Shown here: in pieces, positions 42,905-51,328 of the stretch
Numbering within the stretch: the stretch's first letter is position 1
How the letters are laid out: each line of letters opens with the position of its first letter
DNA from: Lachnospiraceae bacterium V9D3004
Lineage (GTDB): Bacteria; Bacillota; Clostridia; Lachnospirales; Lachnospiraceae
DNA length: 64,000 bases
Direction: 5' to 3'
NCBI GenBank assembly: GCA_000621985.1
Contig: JHWW01000002.1
Location: forward strand, 310,001-374,000
Program-made: the position numbers and the translations under genes
The notes under the pieces: model-generated
Database searches by the model: none
What the model was told of the DNA's origin: nothing
What the model saw: the letters and a program-made list of their open reading frames with translations, nothing else

Positions 42905-43462
42905 ATGAAAGCGGGATCAAAGCTTATTTCGGGATTAATGATGACAGCGATAATGCTTGTGTCTTTTGGCGGCGGACTTGCTTATGCGGCCGGAGGTTCT
43001 TATGATCAAAAGGATACTACTGCGTCTACGGAAGTCGCTTTTACGCAGACTGACACCACGTATACGGTATCTATTCCGGATAAGATATCACTTAAAGAAG
43101 ACGATTCTGTTACGGAAGATATTGAGATAACGAATGCTAATATCAGGAAAGAGTATGCGGTTCAGGTAAAGATCAAAGAAAGTGAACTGAATACGGTTGC
43201 CTCCACTTCCGGAAAATATATATCATTAGTTGCTGCCGGAAAAGGAACTGTTGCATCATGGATAACACATGGATCAGTGGCTCTTGATGGCAGTGCGATC
43301 CTATATGTGGAAAAAGATAGTCCTGCAAGTGATATGAAAACTACGATAGAATTTTCGAAACCTTATCTGGTGGAATCCGGTAATTTAACCGAAGGAGAGA
43401 TTCCTGATGGTAATTATACAGGTACTCTTAATTTTGAGATTGAATGCAATTTAAAATATTGA
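42905..43462 (+). CDS. Small secreted beta-sandwich surface protein, copy 1
   Basis: 185 residues from ATG 42905, five bases after GAGGAGG. Signal peptide (about 1-30, ending 'GGGLAYAAG') and a beta-domain that opens 'YTVSIPDKISL' and closes 'GNYTGTLNFEIEC'. The same bookends occur in the proteins at 43502, 44214 and 44841, so these four are paralogous. There is no LPxTG, lipobox or membrane tail. The shared motif resembles surface proteins of Firmicutes that pack as repeated subunits; a fibre-subunit role is a guess. Confidence 0.7.
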   Translation: MKAGSKLISGLMMTAIMLVSFGGGLAYAAGGSYDQKDTTASTEVAFTQTDTTYTVSIPDKISLKEDDSVTEDIEITNANIRKEYAVQVKIKESELNTVASTSGKYISLVAAGKGTVASWITHGSVALDGSAILYVEKDSPASDMKTTIEFSKPYLVESGNLTEGEIPDGNYTGTLNFEIECNLKY

Positions 43463-43501
43463 TTATATATTAATTTAATTATCCTAACCCGAGGTGATCA
43501 T

Positions 43502-44200
43502 ATGAAATTAAAAAGTAAGATATTAACTTTATCAGCTATGTGTTTAACGATGATAACTGCATTCGGATTCGGTTATACCCGGGCGGCTACAGATGATAGC
43601 TATTATACTGTATCAATACCGGAATCGGTTGATCTGACTCCAAAGTCATATACGAACTCAGAGAGATATGAGATGGATATAACTGCAAGGAATTGTAATA
43701 TTACAAACGGATATTATCTTGAAGTATCCTTAAGCAGTGAGAATTTTAGTATGGTTCCGCATCCTGATGATTATCAGAATGATCAAATGATATGGGCATT
43801 AAGACTGGAAGCTAAAGATTTGAATCAGGTGGATCCCATGTATACATTCTTAGGCTGCAAGAAGGTCGGTTATAACAGTAATTCCGTGCAACCCAATAGC
43901 CAGGAAAAAGAGTATCTTAACATTAATGACAGCGAAGCTTTGAGGAATGCCGAAACTTTAGGAGGAATACAACTTCCCCAGAGACTGCAACTTTTAAGAG
44001 TCGATACCGGAAATGCAACTGATGATACGGGGCTTACCGCAAAGTTGTATCTGTACAGACCGGTACAACCTAATCCTGATTATACTGGAAATGATTACAG
44101 TATAAAGCCTTATCTTGATGAATATAAGAATTCCGTTGGTACTTTCATCAATACAGATGGATTGGTGTTTCATATCAGCTGTATCAAGATAGAACAGTAA
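43502..44200 (+). CDS. Small secreted beta-sandwich surface protein, copy 2 (divergent)
   Basis: 232 residues with a signal peptide (1-28) followed by 'YYTVSIPESVDLTPKSY' and a 'CNITNGYYLEVSL' strand. It is longer and more diverged than copies 1 and 3, and its end is 'DGLVFHISCIKIEQ'. GAGGTGATC precedes the ATG at nearly the right spacing. It lacks sorting motifs. Two cysteines are present that are not shared with all copies. Unknown function. Confidence 0.65.
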   Translation: MKLKSKILTLSAMCLTMITAFGFGYTRAATDDSYYTVSIPESVDLTPKSYTNSERYEMDITARNCNITNGYYLEVSLSSENFSMVPHPDDYQNDQMIWALRLEAKDLNQVDPMYTFLGCKKVGYNSNSVQPNSQEKEYLNINDSEALRNAETLGGIQLPQRLQLLRVDTGNATDDTGLTAKLYLYRPVQPNPDYTGNDYSIKPYLDEYKNSVGTFINTDGLVFHISCIKIEQ

Positions 44201-44213
44201 GAGGAGGAGTAAT

Positions 44214-44792
44214 ATGAAAGCGAGATCTAAGGTTATATCGGGTTTGCTTATGACTGCAATAATGATTAGTTCTTTTGGCGGCGGATATGTTTACGCCGAA
44301 AATTATTCCGAAACCGGTGGAGTTGATCAGACGGCTGTAACAAGTGTAAGTTTCACTCAAAATGATAACACTTATACTATATCCATACCTGAAAAGATTG
44401 AATTGAAAGACGAGGATACGGTAACTGAGGAGATTGCGGTAACCGAGTCTGACATCAGGAACGGATATGAAGTCAAGATCGGTGTTGATTCATCCTGTTA
44501 TAAAAGAGAAAACGGGCAGGGTGTATCATATATTGAATTGAAGTCTGAAGATAAAAATAATGACGGCAGTGCAAAATATACCCTGTACTCTCAAGTGACT
44601 CCTGAGGGAAGCAATGCGATAACCGATGAATCGATACTGGTGGTCACAAACGCATCTTTAGATTCAGAGAAAAAGACGGAATTGGTATTTGGAGCTCCGG
44701 TTTATTCGGATAATGGTAATCCGGGAATCATTCCGGTCGGAACGTATAAAGGCACTGTGGTGTTTAATATTGAATGTGTCGCACAGCAGTGA
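44214..44792 (+). CDS. Small secreted beta-sandwich surface protein, copy 3
   Basis: 192 residues. The first residues 'MKARSKVISGLLMTAIM' are almost the same as copy 1 ('MKAGSKLISGLMMTAIM'), and 'YTISIPEKIELKDEDTVTEE' parallels copy 1's 'YTVSIPDKISLKEDDSVTED', indicating a recent tandem duplication. The end is 'GTYKGTVVFNIEC'. Signal peptide about 1-29. GAGGAGGAG lies six bases before the ATG. The gap from copy 2 is only 13 bases, so it is in the same transcript. Confidence 0.7.
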   Translation: MKARSKVISGLLMTAIMISSFGGGYVYAENYSETGGVDQTAVTSVSFTQNDNTYTISIPEKIELKDEDTVTEEIAVTESDIRNGYEVKIGVDSSCYKRENGQGVSYIELKSEDKNNDGSAKYTLYSQVTPEGSNAITDESILVVTNASLDSEKKTELVFGAPVYSDNGNPGIIPVGTYKGTVVFNIECVAQQ

Positions 44793-44840
44793 TTGTAATC
44801 TGATATCATTATTAGAACGGATCACAGGGAGGAATATAAT

Positions 44841-45302
44841 ATGTATATAAAAAAGGCGATAAGAGGTTTCGTTGCGGGATTGATAACAGCCGGCTTTATA
44901 CTTGGAAGCGTATCGGTATATGCAGCCAATCAGACTTCTGCAAGTACTGAAGTTTCATTCTTAAAAGGAGCTGAATATACACTTTCGGTGCCTGCGACAA
45001 CGACAATAACATTCGGTAGTGAGAATACTGATATAGGTGATATAGTTATTACCGGAACATTGGCATCAGACAAAGTGGTCAAGGTAACTGCCATCAAGAA
45101 TGAGTTTACGTCAAATAACGGCCATTTTGATTTCAATCTTTTGTCTAACGGAAGTGAGTTCACTGAGGCTACATGGAATTCTTCGGATGCATCATCCGGG
45201 AAAAAGGTCGGACTTACCGTTAATATACCTAAGCTGACATGGGATGAAGTTCGTGCGGGTGATTACAGTGGCAGTATAACATTTAAGGCAGAAGTACAGT
45301 AA
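44841..45302 (+). CDS. Small secreted beta-sandwich surface protein, copy 4 (short)
   Basis: 153 residues: signal peptide (about 1-29) and one beta-domain starting 'YTLSVPATTTITFG' and ending 'GDYSGSITFKAEVQ'. It keeps the opening and closing motifs but lacks the middle charged loops of copies 1 and 3. GGGAGGA precedes the ATG. Same operon as its neighbours (48-base gap). Function unknown; the set of four may form a composite surface layer or fibre. Confidence 0.65.
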   Translation: MYIKKAIRGFVAGLITAGFILGSVSVYAANQTSASTEVSFLKGAEYTLSVPATTTITFGSENTDIGDIVITGTLASDKVVKVTAIKNEFTSNNGHFDFNLLSNGSEFTEATWNSSDASSGKKVGLTVNIPKLTWDEVRAGDYSGSITFKAEVQ

Positions 45303-45383
45303 TTGTATTATTATGATAAGACGGACAGGTTAGGGTTTTTACATGAATGACTTGTCAGTTATATGATTACGGGAGGAGTTTAT

Positions 45384-46724
45384 ATGCGGGATTATTATAA
45401 AAGACCGGCAGGCATATTATTATGTGCCGTAATGTCAATAGTGTGTGTTTTTGGTAATGTATCTGCGGGAACAAGCAACAATACTACTCTTCAGGTTACC
45501 GTTCCTGATTCACATACTATTAATATTGAGATATCAGGAAAGGGAAGTCTTACCGTTGAGCGCGATACATATACTGATAATAAGAGTATACCAGTCGCGC
45601 GACTAAGTGATGTTGAATACACGGTCACTCCGGATATCGGCTACGAGCTTGGCAAACTTGAATATGACGGAAGTGATGTTACCTCACAGATGAGTGGTAA
45701 TACATTCAGAGCACCTTCGCTTTCCGGAGATGTTACTGTAAGAGCAGTATTCAATAAGATGCTTACAACATGTACAATAAGTCCTGAAGCGAATACGAAC
45801 GGATTCTATTCGGAGGATGTTACCATAACACCTCCTCAGGGATATTCGATACGCCTTGGAGATAATGGTGACTGGGACAGTTCGCTTACCATCACTTCTT
45901 CTACAGATGTAGAGGTGTACCTTATGTCTCCTTCGGGAAATATTGGTGAAAAGATATCTCTCGGAACTATCAATATTGATAAAACAGCTCCTTATGTTTC
46001 GGATCAGGCAGGTGGAATAACAGTCGATAATAATGTATGGAAAGAATTTATAAGTACGATAACTTTCGGACTTTTGTTTGGTGAGTCAAAGACTGCTTCG
46101 ATCAATGCAGAAGATCCCGAAAGCGGCATTGAGTCGTATAATTATTATATATCAGATACAGCACTTAATATCGATCAGGTAAAAGCTTTAACAACGTGGA
46201 GTGAAGGCAATTCATTTTCAATAACCGGTGAAGATGCCGAAAATAAGATAATATACGCAAAGATAACCAATAAGGCCGGTATTTCGCTTTATATCAGTTC
46301 CGACGGAATGGTATTCGATACTGTTGCACCTCAGATCAGCGTTTCGGATTCTTCGGATAATTACAGCGATGAACCGATGAAAGTGGAAGTGATCGATAAT
46401 TCTCTTGATAGTGTTACATTGAACGGAAAGAGCGTTGATATCTCAGGTAAAAAGGCTGAGTTTACCGTATCTCCGTCAGATGATGACAGTTATGAGATAA
46501 TAGCAAAGGATAAGGTCGGTAACAGTAGTAAAGTTACATTCTCTGTTCATGAAACATGGTTGAGAGACGGTATAAGTAAGACAGGCAATTATAAACTAAA
46601 AAAAGACAAAGGATATAAACTTGGTAACGGTTCATGGACTGTTGATGAAGATGGTTGTACATATAAGGGAAATATTCAGTTCTATGTACCGTCGGGTAAG
46701 AGTTACAGCATAGTCAAATCATAG
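45384..46724 (+). CDS. Secreted protein with B-repeat-like and Ig-like domains
   Basis: 446 residues from ATG 45384, behind GGGAGGAG; the in-frame ATG at 45363 has no such site. A signal peptide leads into a beta-repeat ('VEYTVTPDIGYELGKLEYDG', 'VTVRAVFNK'), then Ig-like modules with 'DKTAPYVSD', 'EDPESGIESYNYY' and 'DTVAPQISV' linkers, and a short C-terminal region with 'GNIQFYVPSGKSYSIVK'. The modules resemble those of the Tad-locus protein at 7636 in architecture, though not identically. It probably completes the surface cluster. No sortase motif. Confidence 0.65.
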   Translation: MRDYYKRPAGILLCAVMSIVCVFGNVSAGTSNNTTLQVTVPDSHTINIEISGKGSLTVERDTYTDNKSIPVARLSDVEYTVTPDIGYELGKLEYDGSDVTSQMSGNTFRAPSLSGDVTVRAVFNKMLTTCTISPEANTNGFYSEDVTITPPQGYSIRLGDNGDWDSSLTITSSTDVEVYLMSPSGNIGEKISLGTINIDKTAPYVSDQAGGITVDNNVWKEFISTITFGLLFGESKTASINAEDPESGIESYNYYISDTALNIDQVKALTTWSEGNSFSITGEDAENKIIYAKITNKAGISLYISSDGMVFDTVAPQISVSDSSDNYSDEPMKVEVIDNSLDSVTLNGKSVDISGKKAEFTVSPSDDDSYEIIAKDKVGNSSKVTFSVHETWLRDGISKTGNYKLKKDKGYKLGNGSWTVDEDGCTYKGNIQFYVPSGKSYSIVKS

Positions 46725-46728
46725 CATA

Positions 46729-46765
46729 ACCCTTATCAGGTGGGGAAAGGGCAACTACCCGTTGC
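46729..46765 (+). promoter_or_regulatory. Two-hairpin leader before folE
   Basis: CCCTT (46730-46734) pairs with AAGGG (46747-46751), and directly adjoining it GCAAC (46751-46755) pairs with GTTGC (46761-46765). The loop of the first contains GGGG and that of the second TACCC, so a loop-loop contact is possible. It lies just before folE's ribosome binding site. No known riboswitch is recognised by eye. Confidence 0.3.
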
Positions 46766-46795
46766 TCACAGAGCTATTATTTGGAGGATATGATT

Positions 46796-47353
46796 GTGGA
46801 TAAGGAAAAGATAGAGCAGGCAGTGAGATTATTTCTCGAAGGCATTGGCGAAGATGCAGAAAGGGAAGGGCTTTTTGAGACTCCCGGCAGGATCGCCAAT
46901 ATGTGTGAGGAACTGTTTGCCGGGATGAATAAAGATGCCGGTGAGCATCTTAGCAGAACATTTACATGTGAAAACAATGAGATTGTTATCGAAAAAGATA
47001 TTGCATTTTATTCAGTGTGTGAACATCATCTTTTGCCATTTTATGGAAAGGTTCACATCGGTTATATTCCTGACGGAAAGGTGGTCGGCATAAGCAAACT
47101 TGCAAGAACGGTTGAAGTATACGCAAGAAGAGCTCAGATTCAGGAGAAACTGACATTTGAGATAGCCGATGCCATTATGGATTATCTGAAGCCTAAGGGC
47201 GTGATAGTTATGATCGAAGCAGAGCATATGTGCATGAGCATGAGAGGCATCAAAAAGCCCGGTGCGGTCACGGTCACCGTTACATGCAGAGGATGTTTTG
47301 AAGATGACAGTTATTTGAAAGACAGGTTTTTTGATATTATAAAAATGAATTAA
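46796..47353 (+). CDS. folE: GTP cyclohydrolase I
   Basis: Opens GTP to 7,8-dihydroneopterin triphosphate, the first step of folate synthesis. 185 residues. The zinc and active-site region is '[20 protein letters not shown]' (about 74), with '[17 protein letters not shown]' and '[16 protein letters not shown]' conserved. The frame opens at TTG 46781, but GGAGG at 46783-46787 fits a GTG start at 46796 with eight-base spacing. It begins a folate cluster: folE, folP, folB-folK. Confidence 0.95.
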   Translation: MDKEKIEQAVRLFLEGIGEDAEREGLFETPGRIANMCEELFAGMNKDAGEHLSRTFTCENNEIVIEKDIAFYSVCEHHLLPFYGKVHIGYIPDGKVVGISKLARTVEVYARRAQIQEKLTFEIADAIMDYLKPKGVIVMIEAEHMCMSMRGIKKPGAVTVTVTCRGCFEDDSYLKDRFFDIIKMN

Positions 47354-47437
47354 CTAATTTTTTACCACAGACTTGTACAGAGAATCATGAAACGTTCTTT
47401 GTATACGGTTTGTGGTTTTTATGAAAAGGGGGATAAT

Positions 47438-48409
47438 ATGAAGATCGGTAACAGAGTGTTCAAAGACAGTGGGAAGACATATATTATGGCAATACTTAAC
47501 GTGACTCCCGATTCATTTTCTGACGGAGGCAAATATTTTAAAATCGATGATGCACTTAAGCATGTTGAGAAGATTGTCAAAGAGGGTGCAGATATAATTG
47601 ATATCGGCGGACAGTCCACAAGACCGGGGTATAAACCTGTTGGATATGAAGAGGAAATTAAAAGAGTTATTCCGGTTGTTGAAAAGATAAAGAATAATTT
47701 TGATATTCCCGTATCGGTTGATACTTTCCGAAGTGACATTGCAAAAGATGCTATTGATGCCGGGGCAGATATGATAAATGACATATGGGGTCTCAGATAT
47801 AACAGCGGTGCTGTTGGATCTCATGACAGTTCAGAGCCTTCTTTCGATAACATAATCAATACGGAAGTTGAAGAAGATGATACGGAACATGATCTTAACG
47901 AATTCTTTATTGACAGTAAAATGGCTGATATTATAAGCAGAGGACATGTTTCGGTTTGTATAATGCATAATTCGTTGGACGAATATGCTTTTGATTATAA
48001 TAATGCAAAGAAAACCGGTAACAAAAAAACCGTTATCAGTAATAATATTGACAAGATAATTACCGAACTGAGAGGATCTGTCCATATTGCATTATCTGCC
48101 GGAATATCAAGAAACAGGATCATGGTCGATCCCGGAATTGGATTTGCAAAGGATTACAACATGAATATGGCTTCGATCGCTAATCTTACGATGTTTAGGA
48201 AACTAGGTTTCCCTGTTCTTCTTGGAACATCCGAAAAATCTGTGATAGGAAAGACTCTTGATCTGCCGGTAGGTGAAAGACTTGAGGGAACGCTTACAAC
48301 AACGATATTGGCTGTATTGGCAGGTTGCAGTTTTATCCGTGTACATAATGTAAAGGATAATAAGAGAGCTGTTAAGATGGCGGAAGAAATCATGAAATAC
48401 AGATTATGA
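47438..48409 (+). CDS. folP: Dihydropteroate synthase with an acidic insertion
   Basis: Joins 4-aminobenzoate to 7,8-dihydropterin pyrophosphate. 323 residues. The DHPS motifs are 'ILNVTPDSFSDGGK' (about 19), 'ADIIDIGGQSTRPGY' (about 51), 'INDIWGLRYN' (about 110), 'IMHNSLDEYA' and 'VDPGIGFAKDYN' (about 228). Between 'WGLRYN' and 'DSKMADI' is an insertion of about 40 residues (about 119-160) rich in Asp, Glu and Ser that other DHPS proteins lack at this point. AAGGGGGA lies six bases before ATG 47438; the ATG at 47387 has no such site. Confidence 0.93.
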   Translation: MKIGNRVFKDSGKTYIMAILNVTPDSFSDGGKYFKIDDALKHVEKIVKEGADIIDIGGQSTRPGYKPVGYEEEIKRVIPVVEKIKNNFDIPVSVDTFRSDIAKDAIDAGADMINDIWGLRYNSGAVGSHDSSEPSFDNIINTEVEEDDTEHDLNEFFIDSKMADIISRGHVSVCIMHNSLDEYAFDYNNAKKTGNKKTVISNNIDKIITELRGSVHIALSAGISRNRIMVDPGIGFAKDYNMNMASIANLTMFRKLGFPVLLGTSEKSVIGKTLDLPVGERLEGTLTTTILAVLAGCSFIRVHNVKDNKRAVKMAEEIMKYRL

Positions 48410-48465
48410 AATGAAAATTATGATCATATGCAGCATAAACAACAATGTATTACAGGAGGGTTTGC

Positions 48466-50163
48466 ATGGACATTATCAGTATAAAAAATCTTGAGATTTA
48501 TGCCTATCACGGCGTGATGCCTGAAGAAAATGCGGTAGGACAGAGATTTGACATATCGGTTGATATGTATGTTGATTATTCATCTGCCACATTGAATGAT
48601 AACATCAGAGAAACTGTAGATTACGGAGAAGTATGCCGGAAGATCAAAGAGTTCGTTGAAACTAACACATATAACCTTATCGAAACACTGGCAGAACGTC
48701 TGGCAGAGCGTATTCTTTTATCTTATAATGCTATCGACAAGATCGTAATAGAGGTAAAGAAGCCGTGGGCACCGGTGCATCTTCCGATCGAGACTGTATC
48801 GGTTACAATAGAACGTGGCTGGCATACGGTATATTTGAGTCTGGGATCCAATATGGGAGACAGAGAAGAACATATCGATAAAGCGGTTGAGGCACTTGAT
48901 GACTGCTTCGGAGTACAGCTTCTCAAAGTATCCGATTATATCGAAACAGCTCCTGTAGGCAATATTGATCAGGATGATTTTATTAACTGTGCTGTAATGA
49001 TAAGGACGTTGCTTGAACCACACAGGCTTCTTGATATGCTTCAGGGAATTGAGAAGGATGATGGAAGAACGAGAGAAGTTCACTGGGGGCCTCGTACCAT
49101 AGATATAGATATTATTCTGTATGATGAGATCATAATGGCAGATCCCCATCTTGTTATTCCTCACACAGAGGCCGTTAACAGGGAATTTGTTCTGAAGCCT
49201 CTCGCACAGATCGCGCCATATGCGCTTCATCCTGTATACCGGAAGACTATTCTACAGCTGTATAAGGAATATCTTGATAAGGCAGGAGTATCCTGTTTGA
49301 GTTCGGGATATGATTCCGGATTTGAATCTATAGATATGCTTGAGATCAATGAAGAGACTAGAATAGCATTTTTTGGAGTGGAAGGTTCGTACTCACAGCA
49401 GGCAATGGAGGATTTCTTTGGCGAGAGTGGTTATGATTCATATGCACTGCCAAAGTTTACCGATGTTATGGAAGCGGTCGGAAACGGAGATGCCGATTAT
49501 GGTGTACTGCCTATAGAGAATTCTTCGACAGGTGGAATTACTGATATATATGATCATATTCATGAATATGATATATATATTGTCGGTGAGCAGATAGTAA
49601 GGATAGAACATGCGCTTTTAGGACTTAAAGGCAGCCGTATGGAAGATATCAGAAAGATATATACGCATAATCAGGCTATAAGACAATGTGCGGCATTTCT
49701 TGAAGCGCATCCGTATATTCAGGCAGTTCCGGTATCAAGTACAGCGACCGGTGCGTTGAAGGTTGTGAATGACGGCGACAAGACCAAAGCAGCTATAGCG
49801 GCAAAACGTGCAGCTTCGGTATATGGACTTGAAGTGCTCAAATCAGCGATTAACGAGCAGGATAATAACAGCACAAGGTTCGTTATAATATCCGGCAAAA
49901 AACAATATGTACGCAACGCGGGAAGAATAAGCATAAGTTTTGAGACAAGACACGAGAGTGGTGCATTGTACAAGATATTGTCACATTTTTATAATTATGG
50001 GATCAATCTTGAGAAGATAGAATCAAGACCGGTTCGGGACAGAAACTGGGAATACCGGTTCTTTGTCGATATTGCGGGTAATCTTGGAATGCAGTGTGTT
50101 AATAATGCTCTTGCTGAGGTTAATGAAGTATCAGATAATTTGGTAATAATTGGAAATTATTAA
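48466..50163 (+). CDS. folBK-pheA: FolB-FolK-prephenate dehydratase fusion
   Basis: 565 residues in one unbroken frame. Residues 1-118: dihydroneopterin aldolase ('EIYAYHGVMPEENAVGQRF', 'KPWAPVHLPIETVSV'). Residues 120-270: hydroxymethyldihydropterin pyrophosphokinase ('YLSLGSNMGDREEH', 'GPRTIDIDIILYDE', 'PHTEAVNREFVLKPL'). A linker of about 30 residues leads to residues 299-480, a prephenate dehydratase ('FFGVEGSYSQQAM', 'GVLPIENSSTGGITDIYD', 'NSTRFVII'), and a C-terminal ACT domain with 'KIESRPVRD' (Phe-binding). The first two domains complete the folate cluster; the third makes phenylpyruvate from prephenate. The ribosome binding site GGAGGG precedes ATG 48466. No internal start with a good site splits it. 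Confidence 0.93.
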   Translation: MDIISIKNLEIYAYHGVMPEENAVGQRFDISVDMYVDYSSATLNDNIRETVDYGEVCRKIKEFVETNTYNLIETLAERLAERILLSYNAIDKIVIEVKKPWAPVHLPIETVSVTIERGWHTVYLSLGSNMGDREEHIDKAVEALDDCFGVQLLKVSDYIETAPVGNIDQDDFINCAVMIRTLLEPHRLLDMLQGIEKDDGRTREVHWGPRTIDIDIILYDEIIMADPHLVIPHTEAVNREFVLKPLAQIAPYALHPVYRKTILQLYKEYLDKAGVSCLSSGYDSGFESIDMLEINEETRIAFFGVEGSYSQQAMEDFFGESGYDSYALPKFTDVMEAVGNGDADYGVLPIENSSTGGITDIYDHIHEYDIYIVGEQIVRIEHALLGLKGSRMEDIRKIYTHNQAIRQCAAFLEAHPYIQAVPVSSTATGALKVVNDGDKTKAAIAAKRAASVYGLEVLKSAINEQDNNSTRFVIISGKKQYVRNAGRISISFETRHESGALYKILSHFYNYGINLEKIESRPVRDRNWEYRFFVDIAGNLGMQCVNNALAEVNEVSDNLVIIGNY

Positions 50164-50188
50164 TGACTGATCAGCATATAAAATGTTG

Positions 50189-50217
50189 TTGCCATTATAT
50201 TAAATTTTTGGTATAAT
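50189..50217 (+). promoter_or_regulatory. Predicted promoter of the S66 peptidase-Hpt pair
   Basis: TTGCCA (50189-50194), 17 bases, TATAAT (50212-50217) with TGG extension; the core nearly equals that at 27694-27717. Confidence 0.6.
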
Positions 50218-50284
50218 TATTTTATATTTTGAAAATATATTTTTTATAATATATTTTTTTCAATTCATTAAGGAGAATGAATAA

Positions 50285-51313
50285 TTGGTATATCCTGAAT
50301 TCATAAAATGCGGTAATGATACTATAGCGGTCACAGCACCTTCTGACGGGAACAGTTCCGAAGAAGATTACAGAAGGCTCGACATGGCCGTTAAGAATAT
50401 TGAAGATCGTGGCGTTCATGTTACTTTGACGGCTAATGTAAAAACGAGTGATAAGGGAAGAAGCTCTGACGGTAAAAGTCGCGCAGAGCAGTTTATGTCT
50501 GTTTGGGAGAATGAGAATGTGTCAGCGGTCATCTCGGCAAAAGGCGGGGATTTTCTGATGGAGATGCTGCCATATGTTGATTATGACAGGGTAGCGACGT
50601 CGCATAAGTGGTTTCAGGGTTATTCCGACAATACCGGACTTACGTTTACCATAACTACGATAGCCGATATCGCTACGATATATTGCAATAATTTTAATGA
50701 TTATGCAATGAAGAACTGGCACAGATCCATAGTAGGTAACTGGGATATATTGTGTGGAAAAAAGATCGTGCAGACAAGTTTTGATAAGTACCAGAACGGC
50801 TTTTTTGAAGGCGAAAACGGAGACGAAGATTATAATCTCACCGAAGAGGTATGCTGGAAGCTTGTAAGCAGTCATGAAAACGATTCGGACAATGTAAAGC
50901 TTGAAGGGAGACTTCTTGGAGGGTGCCTTGATGTATTGCTCAATCTTGTTGGAACACGATTCGATAAGGTGAGAGATTTTTGTAATAAATATAAAAATGA
51001 CGGAATATTATGGTATCTTGAAAGTTTCAGTCTTGGAAGTGAAGCGATTGAAAGAGGACTCTGGCAGCTTAATGAAGCCGGATGGTTTGATAATGCAAGA
51101 GGATTCGTGTTCGGAAGACCGGCATTTTTTGATTCATTTACCGATACTTCATATGAAGAAGCGGTGATGAACGCTCTTGCAAAGCTTAATGTTCCTGTTA
51201 TTATTAATGCTGATATTGGTCATAAGCCACCACAGCTTACAATGATCAATGGAGCGTTATGTAATATAGAATATGACGGAAAGTCATACAAAGTGTATTA
51301 TAATTATAAGTGA
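50285..51313 (+). CDS. S66 family LD-carboxypeptidase/MccF-like peptidase
   Basis: 342 residues. TTG start nine bases after AAGGAG. The nucleophile Ser is in 'KWFQGYSDNTGLTF' (about residue 113), with 'VSAVISAKGGDFLMEMLP' and 'WYLESFSLGSEAIERGLWQL' (Glu of the triad) and a His in 'NADIGHKPPQLTMI'. The family includes LD-carboxypeptidases that trim the peptidoglycan tetrapeptide and MccF-like enzymes that inactivate microcin C-type nucleotide peptides. There is no signal peptide, as in cytoplasmic LdcA-type peptidases. It shares a promoter with the Hpt gene 15 bases downstream. Confidence 0.85.
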   Translation: MVYPEFIKCGNDTIAVTAPSDGNSSEEDYRRLDMAVKNIEDRGVHVTLTANVKTSDKGRSSDGKSRAEQFMSVWENENVSAVISAKGGDFLMEMLPYVDYDRVATSHKWFQGYSDNTGLTFTITTIADIATIYCNNFNDYAMKNWHRSIVGNWDILCGKKIVQTSFDKYQNGFFEGENGDEDYNLTEEVCWKLVSSHENDSDNVKLEGRLLGGCLDVLLNLVGTRFDKVRDFCNKYKNDGILWYLESFSLGSEAIERGLWQLNEAGWFDNARGFVFGRPAFFDSFTDTSYEEAVMNALAKLNVPVIINADIGHKPPQLTMINGALCNIEYDGKSYKVYYNYK

Positions 51314-51328
51314 TGGGAGGACAATAAT

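Noticed and set aside
46729-46790. Tetrahydrofolate or ZTP riboswitch upstream of folE
   Set aside because: The expected conserved sequences of those riboswitches are not present in the leader; only short generic hairpins are seen.
48718-49230. 170-codon open frame on the - strand over the FolB-FolK region
   Set aside because: Antisense to conserved FolB and FolK motifs; no homology-like features or ribosome binding site.
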